A stretch of 64,000 nt of DNA, taken from assembly GCF_003967515.1 (NCBI RefSeq), contig NZ_BIFQ01000001.1, forward strand, positions 5,394,001 through 5,458,000, written 5' to 3'. The notes under the pieces were generated by a model. The model was not told where the DNA came from. It ran no database searches and was given only the letters and a program-made list of their open reading frames with translations. Made by a program: the position numbers and the translations under genes. This document shows positions 43,260-52,721 of this stretch, piece by piece. This stretch comes from Dictyobacter aurantiacus (GTDB taxonomy: Bacteria > Chloroflexota > Ktedonobacteria > Ktedonobacterales > Ktedonobacteraceae). Within the stretch, counting starts at the first letter, position 1. The number at the start of each line of letters is the position of its first letter.

Positions 43260-45126
43260 CGCTGGGGAGGGAGATCGTGAAGGTTGATCCCTCTTTTGAT
43301 ATGCTTGCGACGCGGATCGTGCCACCATGCTGCCTGACGATGTTATCGACGATGTAGAGTCCGATGCCGAGGCCGGAGATGCTATTGTTCTGGGTGGTGG
43401 TGACGCGATAGAAGCGTTCAAAGATGCGACGGACATGCTCGTGAGAGATCCCATCGCCGTGATTGCGGATCTCGATGAGGGCGTTTGCCTCCTCGGTTGA
43501 GAGCTGGATCTCAACGCGATCGGCCTGTGGGGAGTATTTGACCGCGTTGCTCAGCAGGTTTACCAGCACCTGTTCTAGCCGCTGCCGATCTCCCATAATC
43601 TGCCGGTTGGTGCTGCCACTGACGAGAATGCGATGCGTGGGGGTGATCTCCTGGAAATTTTCCGCCACCTCGTAGACAAAGGGATCGATGGCCAGTAGCT
43701 CGTTGTGGGCGTCGAGGTGTCCCGTCTGGATCTTTGCGACATCGAGCAGCTCTGTAATCAGCCGCTCCAGTCGATTGATCTGCCCCTCTATCTTTGCCAG
43801 CGGGTCCTGCACCTCGGGGAGATTCTTCTTGCGGGCTGTGCGTCGTAAGAGCTGCGCCTGTGCCTTGAGCGAGGTCAGGGGCGTGCGCAGTTCATGGCTG
43901 GCCATACCGATAAACTCGTCCTTGCGTTGCTCCACGGCTTTCTGCTCGGTAATGTCGGCGAAGATGACCACCGCGCTGACGATCTCTCCCTGCTCGTCGC
44001 GCACGGGGGCTGAGCTCACCTGTATTAGCCCACGCGTCCCATCACCACGCTGATACACAATTTCTTCAGCGGATACGACCTCTCCTGTACGCAGGGAGCG
44101 CGCCATTGGCCACTCCTCTGCCTGGTATGGTCGTCCATCGGTATGAAATCCCTGGTATTTCTCATAGTCTTTAATGCTGGCTGAGGCGAGAAAGGGATGG
44201 CGCAAGAGCTGTTCCATCTGTTTATTGCCCATGAGCAGTTGCCCTGTGGGGGCTTCGGCAATGATGACGCCCGAAGGCATTTGATCCAGAACCGCCCGCA
44301 GATGTGCCCATTCGAGCTGTATCTCTTCCAGCAGGCGCAGGTTTTCCAGATCGATGCGTCTGAGGTCGGTAATGTCGCGGTTGGCCGCGACCAGTCCCAG
44401 CACCACCCCGTTGTGATCCTTCACCGTAGAGACCGAGGCCAGGATCAGGCGCTGACTGCCATCCCGGTGCTGCTGCAGCACTTCGCCTTCCCAGTGATCT
44501 CTGGTTGTCATCTCATGTAAAAAGGTTTCCCTGCTACTGGTTTGAAAGGAGCCCGTCAGTATCTCAAGCGCGCTTTTCCCGATAACCTCATCCGCCTTCC
44601 AGCCATACAAGCGTTCGGCGGCTGGATTCCAGCCGCGAATGATATAGTGCATATCGGTCACAATCAGGGCATCGGACATACTGGAGGTGATCTGCGCCTG
44701 AAAGAGGAGCTCCTTCTCTATCTGCTTCTGGGCTGTTGTCTCCTGGTAAGAGATCACCAGGCCGCCAGGGGCCGGAGAGACGCGCGTCAGATACCAGCGA
44801 TTGTTATGAGGATATAGTGCTTCAAAGACCAGGGAGATCTGCTGCTCCATGGACTGGTGCAGCTTGTGGTCAAAGATGGTGTCGACCGCCTCCGGATACA
44901 TCTCCCAGTGATTCTTACCCAGTAGTTCATTCCGCTGTTTGCCTGTCATCTCCTCAATGCGGCGATTGACATAGAGGTAGCGCCACTCTCGATCCAGTAC
45001 ACTCAATCCATCGCTCATATGCTCCAGAATAGCCATGAAATGCGGTCCTTGCACCTTCAACATTTCTTGCAGGGAAGAGATGTTCTGCGAGGAATCCTCA
45101 TCAGAGCGCGCGCGCGTGTCGTCCAT
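43237..45126 (-). CDS. Soluble PAS-domain sensor histidine kinase
   Basis: 629 residues without membrane helices, so probably cytoplasmic. Three PAS domains: ~30-125 (ILEHMSDGLSVLDREWRYLY), ~140-260 (MSDALIVTDMHYIIRGWNPA), and ~275-395 (DQMPSGVIIAEAPTGQLLMG). Then HisKA with the phospho-His in FIGMASHELRTPLTSLKAQA, and the ATPase (N-box ANLLSNAVKYSP-type, VNLLSNAVKYSPQADRVEIQ; G-box SGLGIGLYIVDNIVRQHGGT). AAGGAG precedes the ATG. The single-domain receiver gene upstream at 45829 on the same strand, across a MITE pair, is a possible partner. Confidence 0.92.
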   Translation of the reverse strand: MDDTRARSDEDSSQNISSLQEMLKVQGPHFMAILEHMSDGLSVLDREWRYLYVNRRIEEMTGKQRNELLGKNHWEMYPEAVDTIFDHKLHQSMEQQISLVFEALYPHNNRWYLTRVSPAPGGLVISYQETTAQKQIEKELLFQAQITSSMSDALIVTDMHYIIRGWNPAAERLYGWKADEVIGKSALEILTGSFQTSSRETFLHEMTTRDHWEGEVLQQHRDGSQRLILASVSTVKDHNGVVLGLVAANRDITDLRRIDLENLRLLEEIQLEWAHLRAVLDQMPSGVIIAEAPTGQLLMGNKQMEQLLRHPFLASASIKDYEKYQGFHTDGRPYQAEEWPMARSLRTGEVVSAEEIVYQRGDGTRGLIQVSSAPVRDEQGEIVSAVVIFADITEQKAVEQRKDEFIGMASHELRTPLTSLKAQAQLLRRTARKKNLPEVQDPLAKIEGQINRLERLITELLDVAKIQTGHLDAHNELLAIDPFVYEVAENFQEITPTHRILVSGSTNRQIMGDRQRLEQVLVNLLSNAVKYSPQADRVEIQLSTEEANALIEIRNHGDGISHEHVRRIFERFYRVTTTQNNSISGLGIGLYIVDNIVRQHGGTIRVASISKEGSTFTISLPSVTPPPAI

Positions 45127-45370
45127 CGTGACTCCTTATTGCCAAATAGTCTCCTTATCTAAGACGTTCATCCCTTCCATTTGGTGTACAGCGCCATACT
45201 TCCCTGCCGTGCCCTCCGCTTGACGCCAAAAAAACCGCAGACGCCGAGGGCACCTTTCTATTGAATATATTATGCTTCGATGATGGATACGCGCGGGCAA
45301 TGCTGTCGATATTGCTGATGTACAAAAATTGAGCAAGATGTATAATCTTGCTGAGCATATTATGGGGCTT

Positions 45371-45767
45371 AGAGCGTGTCAGACTCTCATGATGATAGCC
45401 TGCGGCCTGCATGAGGTTTTGCCCCTGCGGTGCTCAAGAGTCCTTTGGTTGTTGGTGCATCAGGGGCGCAGATGCGCCCCTGATGCACCAACAACCAGAA
45501 CCGGAGCGGCCGCGTAGCGGACGCCTGTGCGGGGACGCGTACATGCCCTCAACATGACCTTAGAATGTGTCTTATACTCATGATCATCGCTTGCGGTACT
45601 CCTGAGCTTTCGCACCTCTGGTGCTCACGAGTCCGTTGTGTATTGGTGCAGCAGGGGCGCATCCGCACACCCGATGCACCAACACACAAAACAGGTGCGG
45701 CCGCGTAGCGGACGCCCGTGCGGGGGCGAGCAAGAGTCCTCAACATGACGGAAGTCAAATACACTCT
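45371..45767 (+). repeat. Two adjacent MITE-like elements (45371-45561 and 45562-45767)
   Basis: The first starts AGAGCGTGTCAGACTCTCAT and has an intact hairpin (TGCATCAGGGGCGC / GCGCCCCTGATGCA) but lacks its right terminal repeat. The second starts at AGAATGTGTCT, is 206 bp and ends ACACTCT. Its hairpin is broken: the left arm (CAGCAGGGGCGC) and right arm (GCACACCCGATGCA) seem to come from different copies. Rest of the 45127-45828 gap: nothing further seen. Confidence 0.78.
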
Positions 45768-45828
45768 TAAAGGAGAAGGTGCGATGCCTGATTATAGGAG
45801 ACCACGCATTTGTTGATGTTGTTACCTG

Positions 45829-46224
45829 TCATGGTCCATAAGAGGCGAGACGTGGTGTGATGGTCTGGTGGACCGTCAGGGCCAGCTCATCGATATCAAA
45901 GGGTTTGTACACGACCGGGATATGTTTGCGTTCCACGTAGTCTTCCAGGTTGTCCACCACCTGCAGGTCTGTGGAACATAAAATAAGTGGAATCGAGGCC
46001 GTCGCACGGCAATTTTCCATACTCTGCATGAACTGCCAGATCTCCTGCTGTTTCCCGAAGCGGTAATCCAGAATAACGAGGTTGGGATGGGGTGGATCGA
46101 GATCGCGCACGTTTGTAGGGACGCTTTCGGCGAGGGAGACCTCGTATCCCTCGGCTTCGAGGATATCGCGGAACAGATCCAGGATATCCCTCGAGTCGTC
46201 AATGACAAGAATGTGCTGCATCAT
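45829..46224 (-). CDS. Single-domain response regulator (CheY-like receiver)
   Basis: 131 residues, receiver domain only. ILVIDDSRDILDLFRDILEA holds the acidic pair, NLVILDYRFGKQQE the phospho-Asp, and IPVVYKPFDIDELALTVHQ the Lys-Pro switch. No DNA-binding domain, so it acts through a protein partner or as a phosphate relay. AAGGAGAGCG is just before the ATG. The PAS kinase gene lies ~700 bp downstream on the same strand. Confidence 0.9.
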   Translation of the reverse strand: MMQHILVIDDSRDILDLFRDILEAEGYEVSLAESVPTNVRDLDPPHPNLVILDYRFGKQQEIWQFMQSMENCRATASIPLILCSTDLQVVDNLEDYVERKHIPVVYKPFDIDELALTVHQTITPRLASYGP

Positions 46225-46533
46225 CGCTCTCCTTGCCGGCTACAATTCTCAGGCGCCGTCTTTGAGCATGTTATGTGTGTCTGACTACAGAGAGGAAAAA
46301 TAGATCAGGGCGCGTATATTGATCGGGATCAAAATACCTGTACTAATGAGACGCTTTTTCACGTGGAAGTTTAAAGAAATAAATAGAATTTCTACCTCTA
46401 CCGTATAGTACGAGAAGTCAGAGCAAAAGTAACGCGCCACCATATATCTGTAGGTGCCTGGCTTGCCTGGCGCATACAATGATGTGGAATATATAATGAA
46501 CAGGTAATTCATGAAAGGCAGGCCCAAAGATTG
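46225..46533. other. Intergenic, little structure
   Basis: 309 bp between divergent genes. A decayed REP3-like palindrome (GGTGCCTGGCTTGCCTGGCGC) lies at 46453-46473. TGTGTCTGAC near 46275 resembles a MITE end but has no partner. No gene is supported. Confidence 0.4.
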
Positions 46534-47109
46534 ATGGAAAAGATGCCCGAGTGGCTTAACGCGACGCTCGCCTCGGACGCCAGCGAAGGCGAAGGCGTCC
46601 TCCCCCTTGATATCCTCCCTCTGCAACCGGACTCGCTGGTGGTGGGTTCCGCTTATGTAGCTCTGATGAGTCAGGATGATAACCTGTCTGTGCGCGAGGT
46701 GCTGGCGCACCTCCCCGCGCCGGGAACGGTCCTGGTGGTAGCCGGGGCCAGCACATCCCGGACCGCGACGATTGGCGGCCTGATGGCGCTGGAGATGCAG
46801 AACGGTGGCATCGCCGGACTGGTCACCGATGGGCTGGTACGCGATTCCCGCGAGATTCGTGAGATGGGCTTCGCGGTCTGGTGCCGTGGCGTCACCCCCA
46901 CGGCACCCAGGAAAAATGGGCCCGCCATCGTTGGTGGCACGGTCTCAATTGGCGGCAAGGTTATTCGCGACGGCGACCTGGTCATCGCCGACGATGACGG
47001 CGTAGTTATCTGGCCGCAGGAGCGCATCCCGGAACTGCTCGCGAAGGCCGAAGCGCGCCTCAAGCAGGACAACGAGCGCCTGGCGCGCCTGCGCCGGCAG
47101 AAGCCATAA
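46534..47109 (+). CDS. RraA-like protein (aldolase/ribonuclease-regulator family)
   Basis: 191 residues from the ATG at 46534 (a TTG sits directly before it). Family marks: LAHLPAPGTVLVVAGASTSR, ATIGGLMALEMQNGGIAGLV, TDGLVRDSREIREMGFAVWC (G-x-R-D motif) and VIADDDGVVIWPQERIPELL. RraA-fold proteins are either oxaloacetate/HMG-type aldolases or RNase E regulators; the metal-site residues of the aldolase type are kept, so a 2-oxo-acid aldolase is slightly favoured. It lies alone, followed by the REP2/IS region. Confidence 0.82.
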   Translation: MEKMPEWLNATLASDASEGEGVLPLDILPLQPDSLVVGSAYVALMSQDDNLSVREVLAHLPAPGTVLVVAGASTSRTATIGGLMALEMQNGGIAGLVTDGLVRDSREIREMGFAVWCRGVTPTAPRKNGPAIVGGTVSIGGKVIRDGDLVIADDDGVVIWPQERIPELLAKAEARLKQDNERLARLRRQKP

Positions 47110-47145
47110 ATCATCGCTGGTTTTGTTTATTTGTGAATTGATACG

Positions 47146-47442
47146 TTGTCCGGCAATGCCCCCCAAATGGAACGTTCCCCCCAAATGGAATGTACCCCCA
47201 AATGGCATGTAATCGTAGGGACGACCTTCAACGGTCGTCCGGGCCGCGAGCGCCAGCGATTGCGGCCCCTGTACCCGTACGATATCGCTTCCCGTGGTAT
47301 ACACGTTGGGAAACGCGGATCCCATACACGAACGTTCCACCCACGAACCAAAAAGCGAACGTTCCTTATGGGGTACCACACGGGGCGAGATGTTTTCCAT
47401 GGGAAGCCGAACCGGCCGGGTACGGGGTCGACCGTTGAAGGT
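47146..47442. repeat. REP2 block, inverted pair; right copy split by the IS
   Basis: A REP2 core, ACGACCTTCAACGGTCGT at 47221-47238, faces a second core that begins at 47428 and is interrupted at 47442. Shared flanks (GGGGCGAGATGTTTTCC, GCGAGCGCCAGCG) are in opposite orientation on the two sides. Short repeats CCCCCAAATGGAA(C/T)GT lie at 47160-47200. No gene is seen. Confidence 0.72.
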
Positions 47443-49162
47443 CAATGCCATTTAAATAAGGAGAATCGAGCTTAAAGAGATGGAAAAGCGAGTCTGTTTC
47501 TGGTACAGTGTTCTTAACAATATCCTGAACGCTCTCCAGAAAGGACTCGCCATGATTGCTAGCATACTGCATTCTTCTTCTGTTGACAAGAACCCCGCTC
47601 GTGATGCGGTGCCCCAGCACGATCAGCGTGCCAGCACCGAGACCCTCTCCAGCCAGCTCTCCTTTTCGGTGCTCGAAAGCATCTATCCACGGACCCTCGT
47701 CGCCCGCATCCTCACCCAGACGCGGCGTTGGGAACAGCGCGAACGCAAGCTGTCGCAATTGGTGATGGTCTATGTCCTCATTACCTGGATGCTGCTGCCC
47801 TTACTTACCCCACGTCGGGCGCTTGGGCGCCTGGTCAATGCTGCCCGCCTGCTGGGGACCTACGACGGTCCCGCGCTTCCCACCGCTGCTGCCCTGGTGT
47901 ATCGGCGCAGGAAACTGGGGGTGATGCCCCTGCGCCGCGTGTTTGAGCAGGTCTGTCTGCCGCTGGCCACCCCACAAACCCCAGGCGCTTTTCGCTTTGG
48001 CCGCCGCCTGGTCAGCATCGATGGCACCTCCTTTAATGTGGCCGATACCCCTGCCAATGCCCGCGCCTTTGGCTATCAAGGTGAGAACAAACAGGCAAAG
48101 AAGACGACCACCTCAAAGCCATCTGAGCGCCTCCCTCAGAGTCCGTTTCCCAAGCTGCGCGCGCTGCTGCTGGTGGAGGACGGGACACACGCGATCATCG
48201 GGGCTCGCTTTGCCCCGGTGCGCGTGAGTGAACCGGCGCTGCTGCCGGGCGTGCTCAGCCAACTCACTCCCGGCATGTTGCTCACCCTGGATGCTGGCTT
48301 GCGTTCGGCCAGAACCTTTGAGCAGATCCGCGCCCAAGGCGCCGATGTGATTGGACGCATCGCCTCGGGAGATTTCATGCGGCCCTGGCAGGTCTTGGCC
48401 GATGGCAGTTCTCTGGTGCGATTGAAGGCCAAAGACGACGGATTGCAGCAGGATCTGCTCATTCGCATTATTGAATATCGGCTGCAGGATGACATCGCCA
48501 TCCCCATTGCCCAGCAACGCCGCTCACGTAGTACCTCGGGCACCCGCGCTCCCAAACAGCCCGAGCTCTACCGCATCTGTACGACCCTGCTCGATCCGCG
48601 CGAGGCGCCAGCCCGAGAGGTCGCCGGCAGTTATCATGAACGCTGGGAAGAAGAGGTGGTCATTGATGAAGGCAAGACCCATCAATTGGTGGTTCCGATG
48701 CTGGGGAGTAAGAGTCCGTTGCTGGTGATCCAGCAGGCCTACGCCCTGCTCTTAGGGCATGACCTGTTGCGGGTCTGGATGCATCGATCAGCGCAGCAGG
48801 AGGCGGGGCTGGATACGGATCGGCTCAGCTTTACGGAAACGATCGAGGTGGTCAACGTGGCACTGACGCTGGGAACGGTGCTCGATCTGCCGCAGGCAAC
48901 CGGGTGGCAAGAGCGCCTGAGGGAGATGGTGCGTCAAAGGGATCTGCGGCTTTCCGAGCGGCGGGTGCGCAGTTATCCGCGCGTGGTGAAGCAGAGCCAC
49001 AACCGGTTTGAACGCAAGCGAGAGACCGACGTGGGATTTCGGGCACCTCAGGCCCAGGCATCATGGGAGCAGTATCTCATGATCATGGCGAAAGTCACAG
49101 ACCTCGTGGACTCTTACACCACCATCGAAACTGATCCCATTCTCCTTATTTAAATGGCATTG
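47443..49162 (+). mobile_element. Intact IS4-family insertion sequence, 1720 bp
   Basis: Perfect 24-bp terminal inverted repeats at 47443-47466 and 49139-49162 (outer end CAATGCCATTTAAATAAGG). Flanking target duplications ACCGTTGAAGGT at 47431-47442 and 49163-49174 are identical, 12 bp, within the 9-12 bp range known for IS4/IS231 relatives. One full transposase gene fills it. Removing the element and one duplication restores a perfect REP2 hairpin. Identical ends and duplications suggest a recent insertion. Confidence 0.93.
47480..49153 (+). CDS. IS4-family DDE transposase
   Basis: 557 residues from the ATG at 47480 (one at 47551 is possible). The first Asp is in RRLVSIDGTSFNVADTPANA, the second in GMLLTLDAGLRSARTFEQIR, and the Glu lies in the IS4 YREK signature YHERWEEEVVIDEGK (spacing Y-2-R-3-E-6-K, exactly as in the family). 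The N-terminal IS4-type domain includes SQLVMVYVLITWMLLPLLTP. The stop codon lies inside the right terminal repeat, as is common in compact IS. No frameshift, so the element may be active. Confidence 0.93.
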   Translation: MEKRVCFWYSVLNNILNALQKGLAMIASILHSSSVDKNPARDAVPQHDQRASTETLSSQLSFSVLESIYPRTLVARILTQTRRWEQRERKLSQLVMVYVLITWMLLPLLTPRRALGRLVNAARLLGTYDGPALPTAAALVYRRRKLGVMPLRRVFEQVCLPLATPQTPGAFRFGRRLVSIDGTSFNVADTPANARAFGYQGENKQAKKTTTSKPSERLPQSPFPKLRALLLVEDGTHAIIGARFAPVRVSEPALLPGVLSQLTPGMLLTLDAGLRSARTFEQIRAQGADVIGRIASGDFMRPWQVLADGSSLVRLKAKDDGLQQDLLIRIIEYRLQDDIAIPIAQQRRSRSTSGTRAPKQPELYRICTTLLDPREAPAREVAGSYHERWEEEVVIDEGKTHQLVVPMLGSKSPLLVIQQAYALLLGHDLLRVWMHRSAQQEAGLDTDRLSFTETIEVVNVALTLGTVLDLPQATGWQERLREMVRQRDLRLSERRVRSYPRVVKQSHNRFERKRETDVGFRAPQAQASWEQYLMIMAKVTDLVDSYTTIETDPILLI

Positions 49163-49247
49163 ACCGTTGAAGGTCGACCATACATGGCGTTTGATGTTGG
49201 GGGCATTGCATTTCGGGGGATTTGCTTTTCCGCTTTTTGGTGATGAC

Positions 49248-49787
49248 ATGGTATTTAAATGGTGGAAGCGTCATTATGTGTTACGTAGAAAGGGGAAATG
49301 TGTGGGCTCCTTACAGAAAAAGCGGCGCAAGCGTATGCGCCTGAAGTCGTATAATTACAAGCAACCAGGATCTTACGCGATTACCATTTGCACCAAACAG
49401 CGTAAAAACCTTTTCACCCTCCCGGCATTGCGATCCATTCTCTATAAGGAGTGGGCGCAGTTGCCGCAGCATTATCCTGGTACTGTGGCCGGGACGTTTG
49501 TGGTGATGCATGATCACTTGCATGGCATCCTGACTCTTAAAGATGGTTTCATGCATGAATACAGCGTCTCCCGGATCATAGGAGGCTATAAGTCGCTTGT
49601 TGCCAATGCATGGCTTTATTACCTGAATGAAACCGGTCATAAATATCCCGGCAAAATCTGGCAGTCGAGTTTTTATGACCATATCATTCGCGATGACGTA
49701 GATTTTAAGAATCAGGCGGCCTATATTCGCAATAATCCCGCGGCCTATAAGGCCAGGAAGCGTGTGCGCAAGCATAAACCTGTGTGA
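49248..49787 (+). CDS. REP-associated tyrosine transposase (RAYT2)
   Basis: 179 residues from the ATG at 49248; the start is uncertain and 49335 is possible. Like RAYT1 it has YNYKQPGSYAITICTKQRKN, the HUH-type site VVMHDHLHGILTL and YDHIIRDDVDFKNQAAYIRN-NP with the likely catalytic Tyr. A basic N-terminus (KKRRKRMRLK) is present. A REP2 copy lies directly upstream (split by the IS at 47443-49162), so REP2 is its likely substrate. About 50-60 percent like RAYT1 by eye. Confidence 0.85.
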   Translation: MVFKWWKRHYVLRRKGKCVGSLQKKRRKRMRLKSYNYKQPGSYAITICTKQRKNLFTLPALRSILYKEWAQLPQHYPGTVAGTFVVMHDHLHGILTLKDGFMHEYSVSRIIGGYKSLVANAWLYYLNETGHKYPGKIWQSSFYDHIIRDDVDFKNQAAYIRNNPAAYKARKRVRKHKPV

Positions 49788-49925
49788 AATGAAAGAAGGA
49801 AGAGAGGCTGTGCCTCGATGACGGTGCACAGCCTCCTTTTATCGCAGAAGAACGCTTATGATAGGAACTTTAAAGGATCCAGCATAGGCTGGAAGTCGTT
49901 TTTCGTATCAGTAGCGTTGGTGCGT

Positions 49926-51545
49926 TTATTGTGGCGCGGCCGGTGGCAGGAGATGGTTATAGGTGCCGAGGTTGAGATTCCAGATATCGACCAGGCGCGA
50001 CCAGCTGAAGAGGTCCCCGCTGGTCACATTGTGAAGATGGGTATAGTACTCGGCGAGGTTCCTGTCTGTGATATGATTCCTGCCGGTCTGCAGCGTCTTG
50101 ATATAGTCATAGGGGATCTCGCGTTTAAAGTGCCCGATCCTCCAGTGCTGCTGTATGGCCGGGAGCCGCGCCAGCAGCGGATCGCCCAGTCCAACCATAT
50201 CGAGCACATGCACTTTGGGTCCAGCGGTGTAGCCGTAGAGGCCGACGGCCATTTCTACATGGATTCTGTCCGGTAGGGTATGGACATTGGCGTATGTCGA
50301 TGGAGGATTCGAGAGGTCATTGGTACGCGTGTAGTTCAGGAGCCCGGTGCGATCAACGTACCAGAGCCGTTCGTCGGCGACCCCACGGGTATCGATCAGA
50401 TCGGCCTGGACGGTGTCCACGTTGACGGCGTAGATGCGCGAGTTGGTCACCAGGACCCCGATCAGCAGCAGGGTGGCGATCGCCACGCTCACGAAGACGG
50501 TGTTCTCCGGCAGGTTACGCATGAGCAGAATGATGGCGATCAGCAGGGGCGGCGTCAGGAAGCGCCCGGCCATAAAGTCGCCGCCGACCCTGACCGTATA
50601 GAACAGGTAGAGCAGCATCCCGAGCAGCAGTGGCAGGCTCTTCCAGTCTCGCCGGGCGAGCATGAATAGGATGCCGGCCGCGATTACCAGGAACAGCACC
50701 GGATCAAAGGTGAAGGAGCTGACCAGGTAGCCAACACCTTGCGCGAATAGTTCATTGGCCGGCACGCCCGTATTGAGCTTGGCGTAGGCGGTGTTGGGGA
50801 ACAGGAAGCCATAGTAGAAGAGGGAGAACACTTCCCAGAGCAGGAACGGGATGAATGAGAGGGCCATCGTCCACAGCGTACGCCAGGAGCGGCGCTGCCA
50901 GAAGGCCCAGGCCAGCGTGGGAACAAAGAGCAGCACCGTATCCATGCGGTTAAGGATCATGGCGCAGCCCAGCAGTGAGATCCAGAGCACGTAGCGTTCT
51001 TTGTGCTGATAGCGGAAGTAGAGCAGAGCGAACACGACGATCAGCAGATGGGTCATGGGATTTTCCAGCCCGCTGGTCGAGAAATCGACGAAGGCCTTGG
51101 AGGCGGTCATGGCGGCCAGAGCGACCAGGGCCATCTTCAGTGAGGGGGCCAGGCGAAAGATCAGCAGCAGCACGGCAGCCACGCTGACGACCAGTGAAAG
51201 GAGCAGGGCCGAGAAATACACGTTGCGCTCAAGCAGATTAGCGCCGGCCAGCATGAAGAACCAGAGCGGATGCGTATAGGTCTGGACGCGTTCGTCGATG
51301 TTCCAGGTCAGGCCATAGCCGTGGAGCCAGTTATCAACGGTGCGCAGTGAGATGTAGGCATCGTCACTGAGCCAGGCGTCCTTGACCACGATAAACAGAA
51401 AGAGCAGGAAGGCGCCGACCAGGCTCCCGGTCGCGTAATTGAGTGGCCTCTGGTTTTTAAATAATACCTTGTCGCTATTTGATACCTTGCTGTCCGCAGA
51501 TTCTCCACTGCTATTGTGTAGGACTTCTGCGATTGTCGTATCCAA
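49926..51545 (-). CDS. GT-C membrane glycosyltransferase, arabinofuranosyltransferase-like
   Basis: 539 residues. After one helix comes KDAWLSDDAYISLRTVDNWL with HGYGLTWNIDERVQTYTHPL, the Asp-Asp loop and (D)ERV..YT pattern of polyprenyl-phosphate-sugar using enzymes such as AftB-type arabinofuranosyltransferases. About ten membrane helices follow, then a C-terminal soluble domain (~400-539) with GLYGYTAGPKVHVLDMVGLG. It would glycosylate a wall or membrane glycan on the outer face. Sugar and acceptor are unknown. Different from the GT-C gene at 18286. Confidence 0.75.
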   Translation of the reverse strand: MDTTIAEVLHNSSGESADSKVSNSDKVLFKNQRPLNYATGSLVGAFLLFLFIVVKDAWLSDDAYISLRTVDNWLHGYGLTWNIDERVQTYTHPLWFFMLAGANLLERNVYFSALLLSLVVSVAAVLLLIFRLAPSLKMALVALAAMTASKAFVDFSTSGLENPMTHLLIVVFALLYFRYQHKERYVLWISLLGCAMILNRMDTVLLFVPTLAWAFWQRRSWRTLWTMALSFIPFLLWEVFSLFYYGFLFPNTAYAKLNTGVPANELFAQGVGYLVSSFTFDPVLFLVIAAGILFMLARRDWKSLPLLLGMLLYLFYTVRVGGDFMAGRFLTPPLLIAIILLMRNLPENTVFVSVAIATLLLIGVLVTNSRIYAVNVDTVQADLIDTRGVADERLWYVDRTGLLNYTRTNDLSNPPSTYANVHTLPDRIHVEMAVGLYGYTAGPKVHVLDMVGLGDPLLARLPAIQQHWRIGHFKREIPYDYIKTLQTGRNHITDRNLAEYYTHLHNVTSGDLFSWSRLVDIWNLNLGTYNHLLPPAAPQ

Positions 51546-51823
51546 TGCATTCTCCTCATAATGTATGGGTGGATAGAAAAGTAAATAGGATATGCAAATG
51601 TTCGTTTGGGTTTACAAGCCCCCGCCTTCTGACGTGTATTTGGCACGGTATTGCATTTTTATCGCCTTTTTTAATCTTTTGTGGCGGCAATATATAAGAG
51701 CTATTGCAGATTCATTCTTATATTGGTACGCATAAAACAATTAGTCAATATCAGATAGCCTTTTTGGTGTATCTTATCTTAAGTATGCCTTTTTTCTTGT
51801 TCAAATGATGGGAGGAGCGAGTT

Positions 51824-52624
51824 ATGATGTACGAGTCTGAAATTCCTCTGGCGGGCGGCAATGTGTCGGATGGTGTGGTGCGCGTTGGTCAGACGACGCG
51901 GCGCTCGCAGGGATCCTGGAGTCCGGCGGTGCAGGCTCTGTTGCGGCACCTGGAGGCACGCGGATTTACGGGTGCGCCGCGCTTTCTGGGTGTTGATGAG
52001 CGGGGGCGCGAGATCCTGTCCTATATCGAGGGGGAGATGGGACACTATCCGCTACGCGATGCCTGGTGGTCGCAGGAGACAATGGTTGAGGTGGCGCGCT
52101 TTGTGCGCCGCTATCATGACGCGGTGAGCGACTTTGTGCCGCCGCCCGACGCGCGCTGGAAGCAGGCATTTCCCGACGCGGCCACTCACGAGATCATCTG
52201 CCACAACGATATTGCTCCCTACAACATGGTCTATCTCCACGATCGTCCCCATGCCCTGATCGACTTTGACGAGGCCGGTCCAGGGCCGCGCACCTGGGAC
52301 CTGGCCTACGCCGCCTACTGCTTTGTCCCCCTGGTGCATAGCGCTGATGCTGATCTGCAACGGCTGGGCCTGACCGATCCGGCGCGACAGGGACGGCGCC
52401 TGCGCCTCTTCTGCGCCAGCTACGGTATCGACGTACTTCCAGTGCTGGAGATGGTCGAGCCGCGCCTGCAACGCATGCACGACACCATCATCGAGCGCGC
52501 CGCCGACACCCCCGCCTTCCAGAAAATGATCGAGGAGGGTCACCTCGACTTCTACCGTTCCGAACTGGAGACCTATCGCCGCATCCGCCCCGTTTTGGAG
52601 CGAGCCGCTCTGACCGACGATTGA
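51824..52624 (+). CDS. Aminoglycoside phosphotransferase (APH)-family kinase
   Basis: 266 residues; GGAGGAG lies seven bases before the ATG at 51824. The kinase catalytic loop is HEIICHNDIAPYNMVYLHDR (H-N-D-x5-N) and the metal site is PHALIDFDEAGPGPRTWDLA. The N-lobe is short and lacks a clear ATP-lysine motif. The family covers antibiotic, choline, and homoserine kinases, so a resistance role is not implied. It stands alone before a MITE copy. Confidence 0.85.
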   Translation: MMYESEIPLAGGNVSDGVVRVGQTTRRSQGSWSPAVQALLRHLEARGFTGAPRFLGVDERGREILSYIEGEMGHYPLRDAWWSQETMVEVARFVRRYHDAVSDFVPPPDARWKQAFPDAATHEIICHNDIAPYNMVYLHDRPHALIDFDEAGPGPRTWDLAYAAYCFVPLVHSADADLQRLGLTDPARQGRRLRLFCASYGIDVLPVLEMVEPRLQRMHDTIIERAADTPAFQKMIEEGHLDFYRSELETYRRIRPVLERAALTDD

Positions 52625-52721
52625 TCTACCAGCTCTCATTCTTGTTGTGTGTCCGCTTTTGCCCTTTCCGATGGTTATCATGGATAGAACTATGCTCTTT
52701 ACAGATGCATTTTATTTTTGA

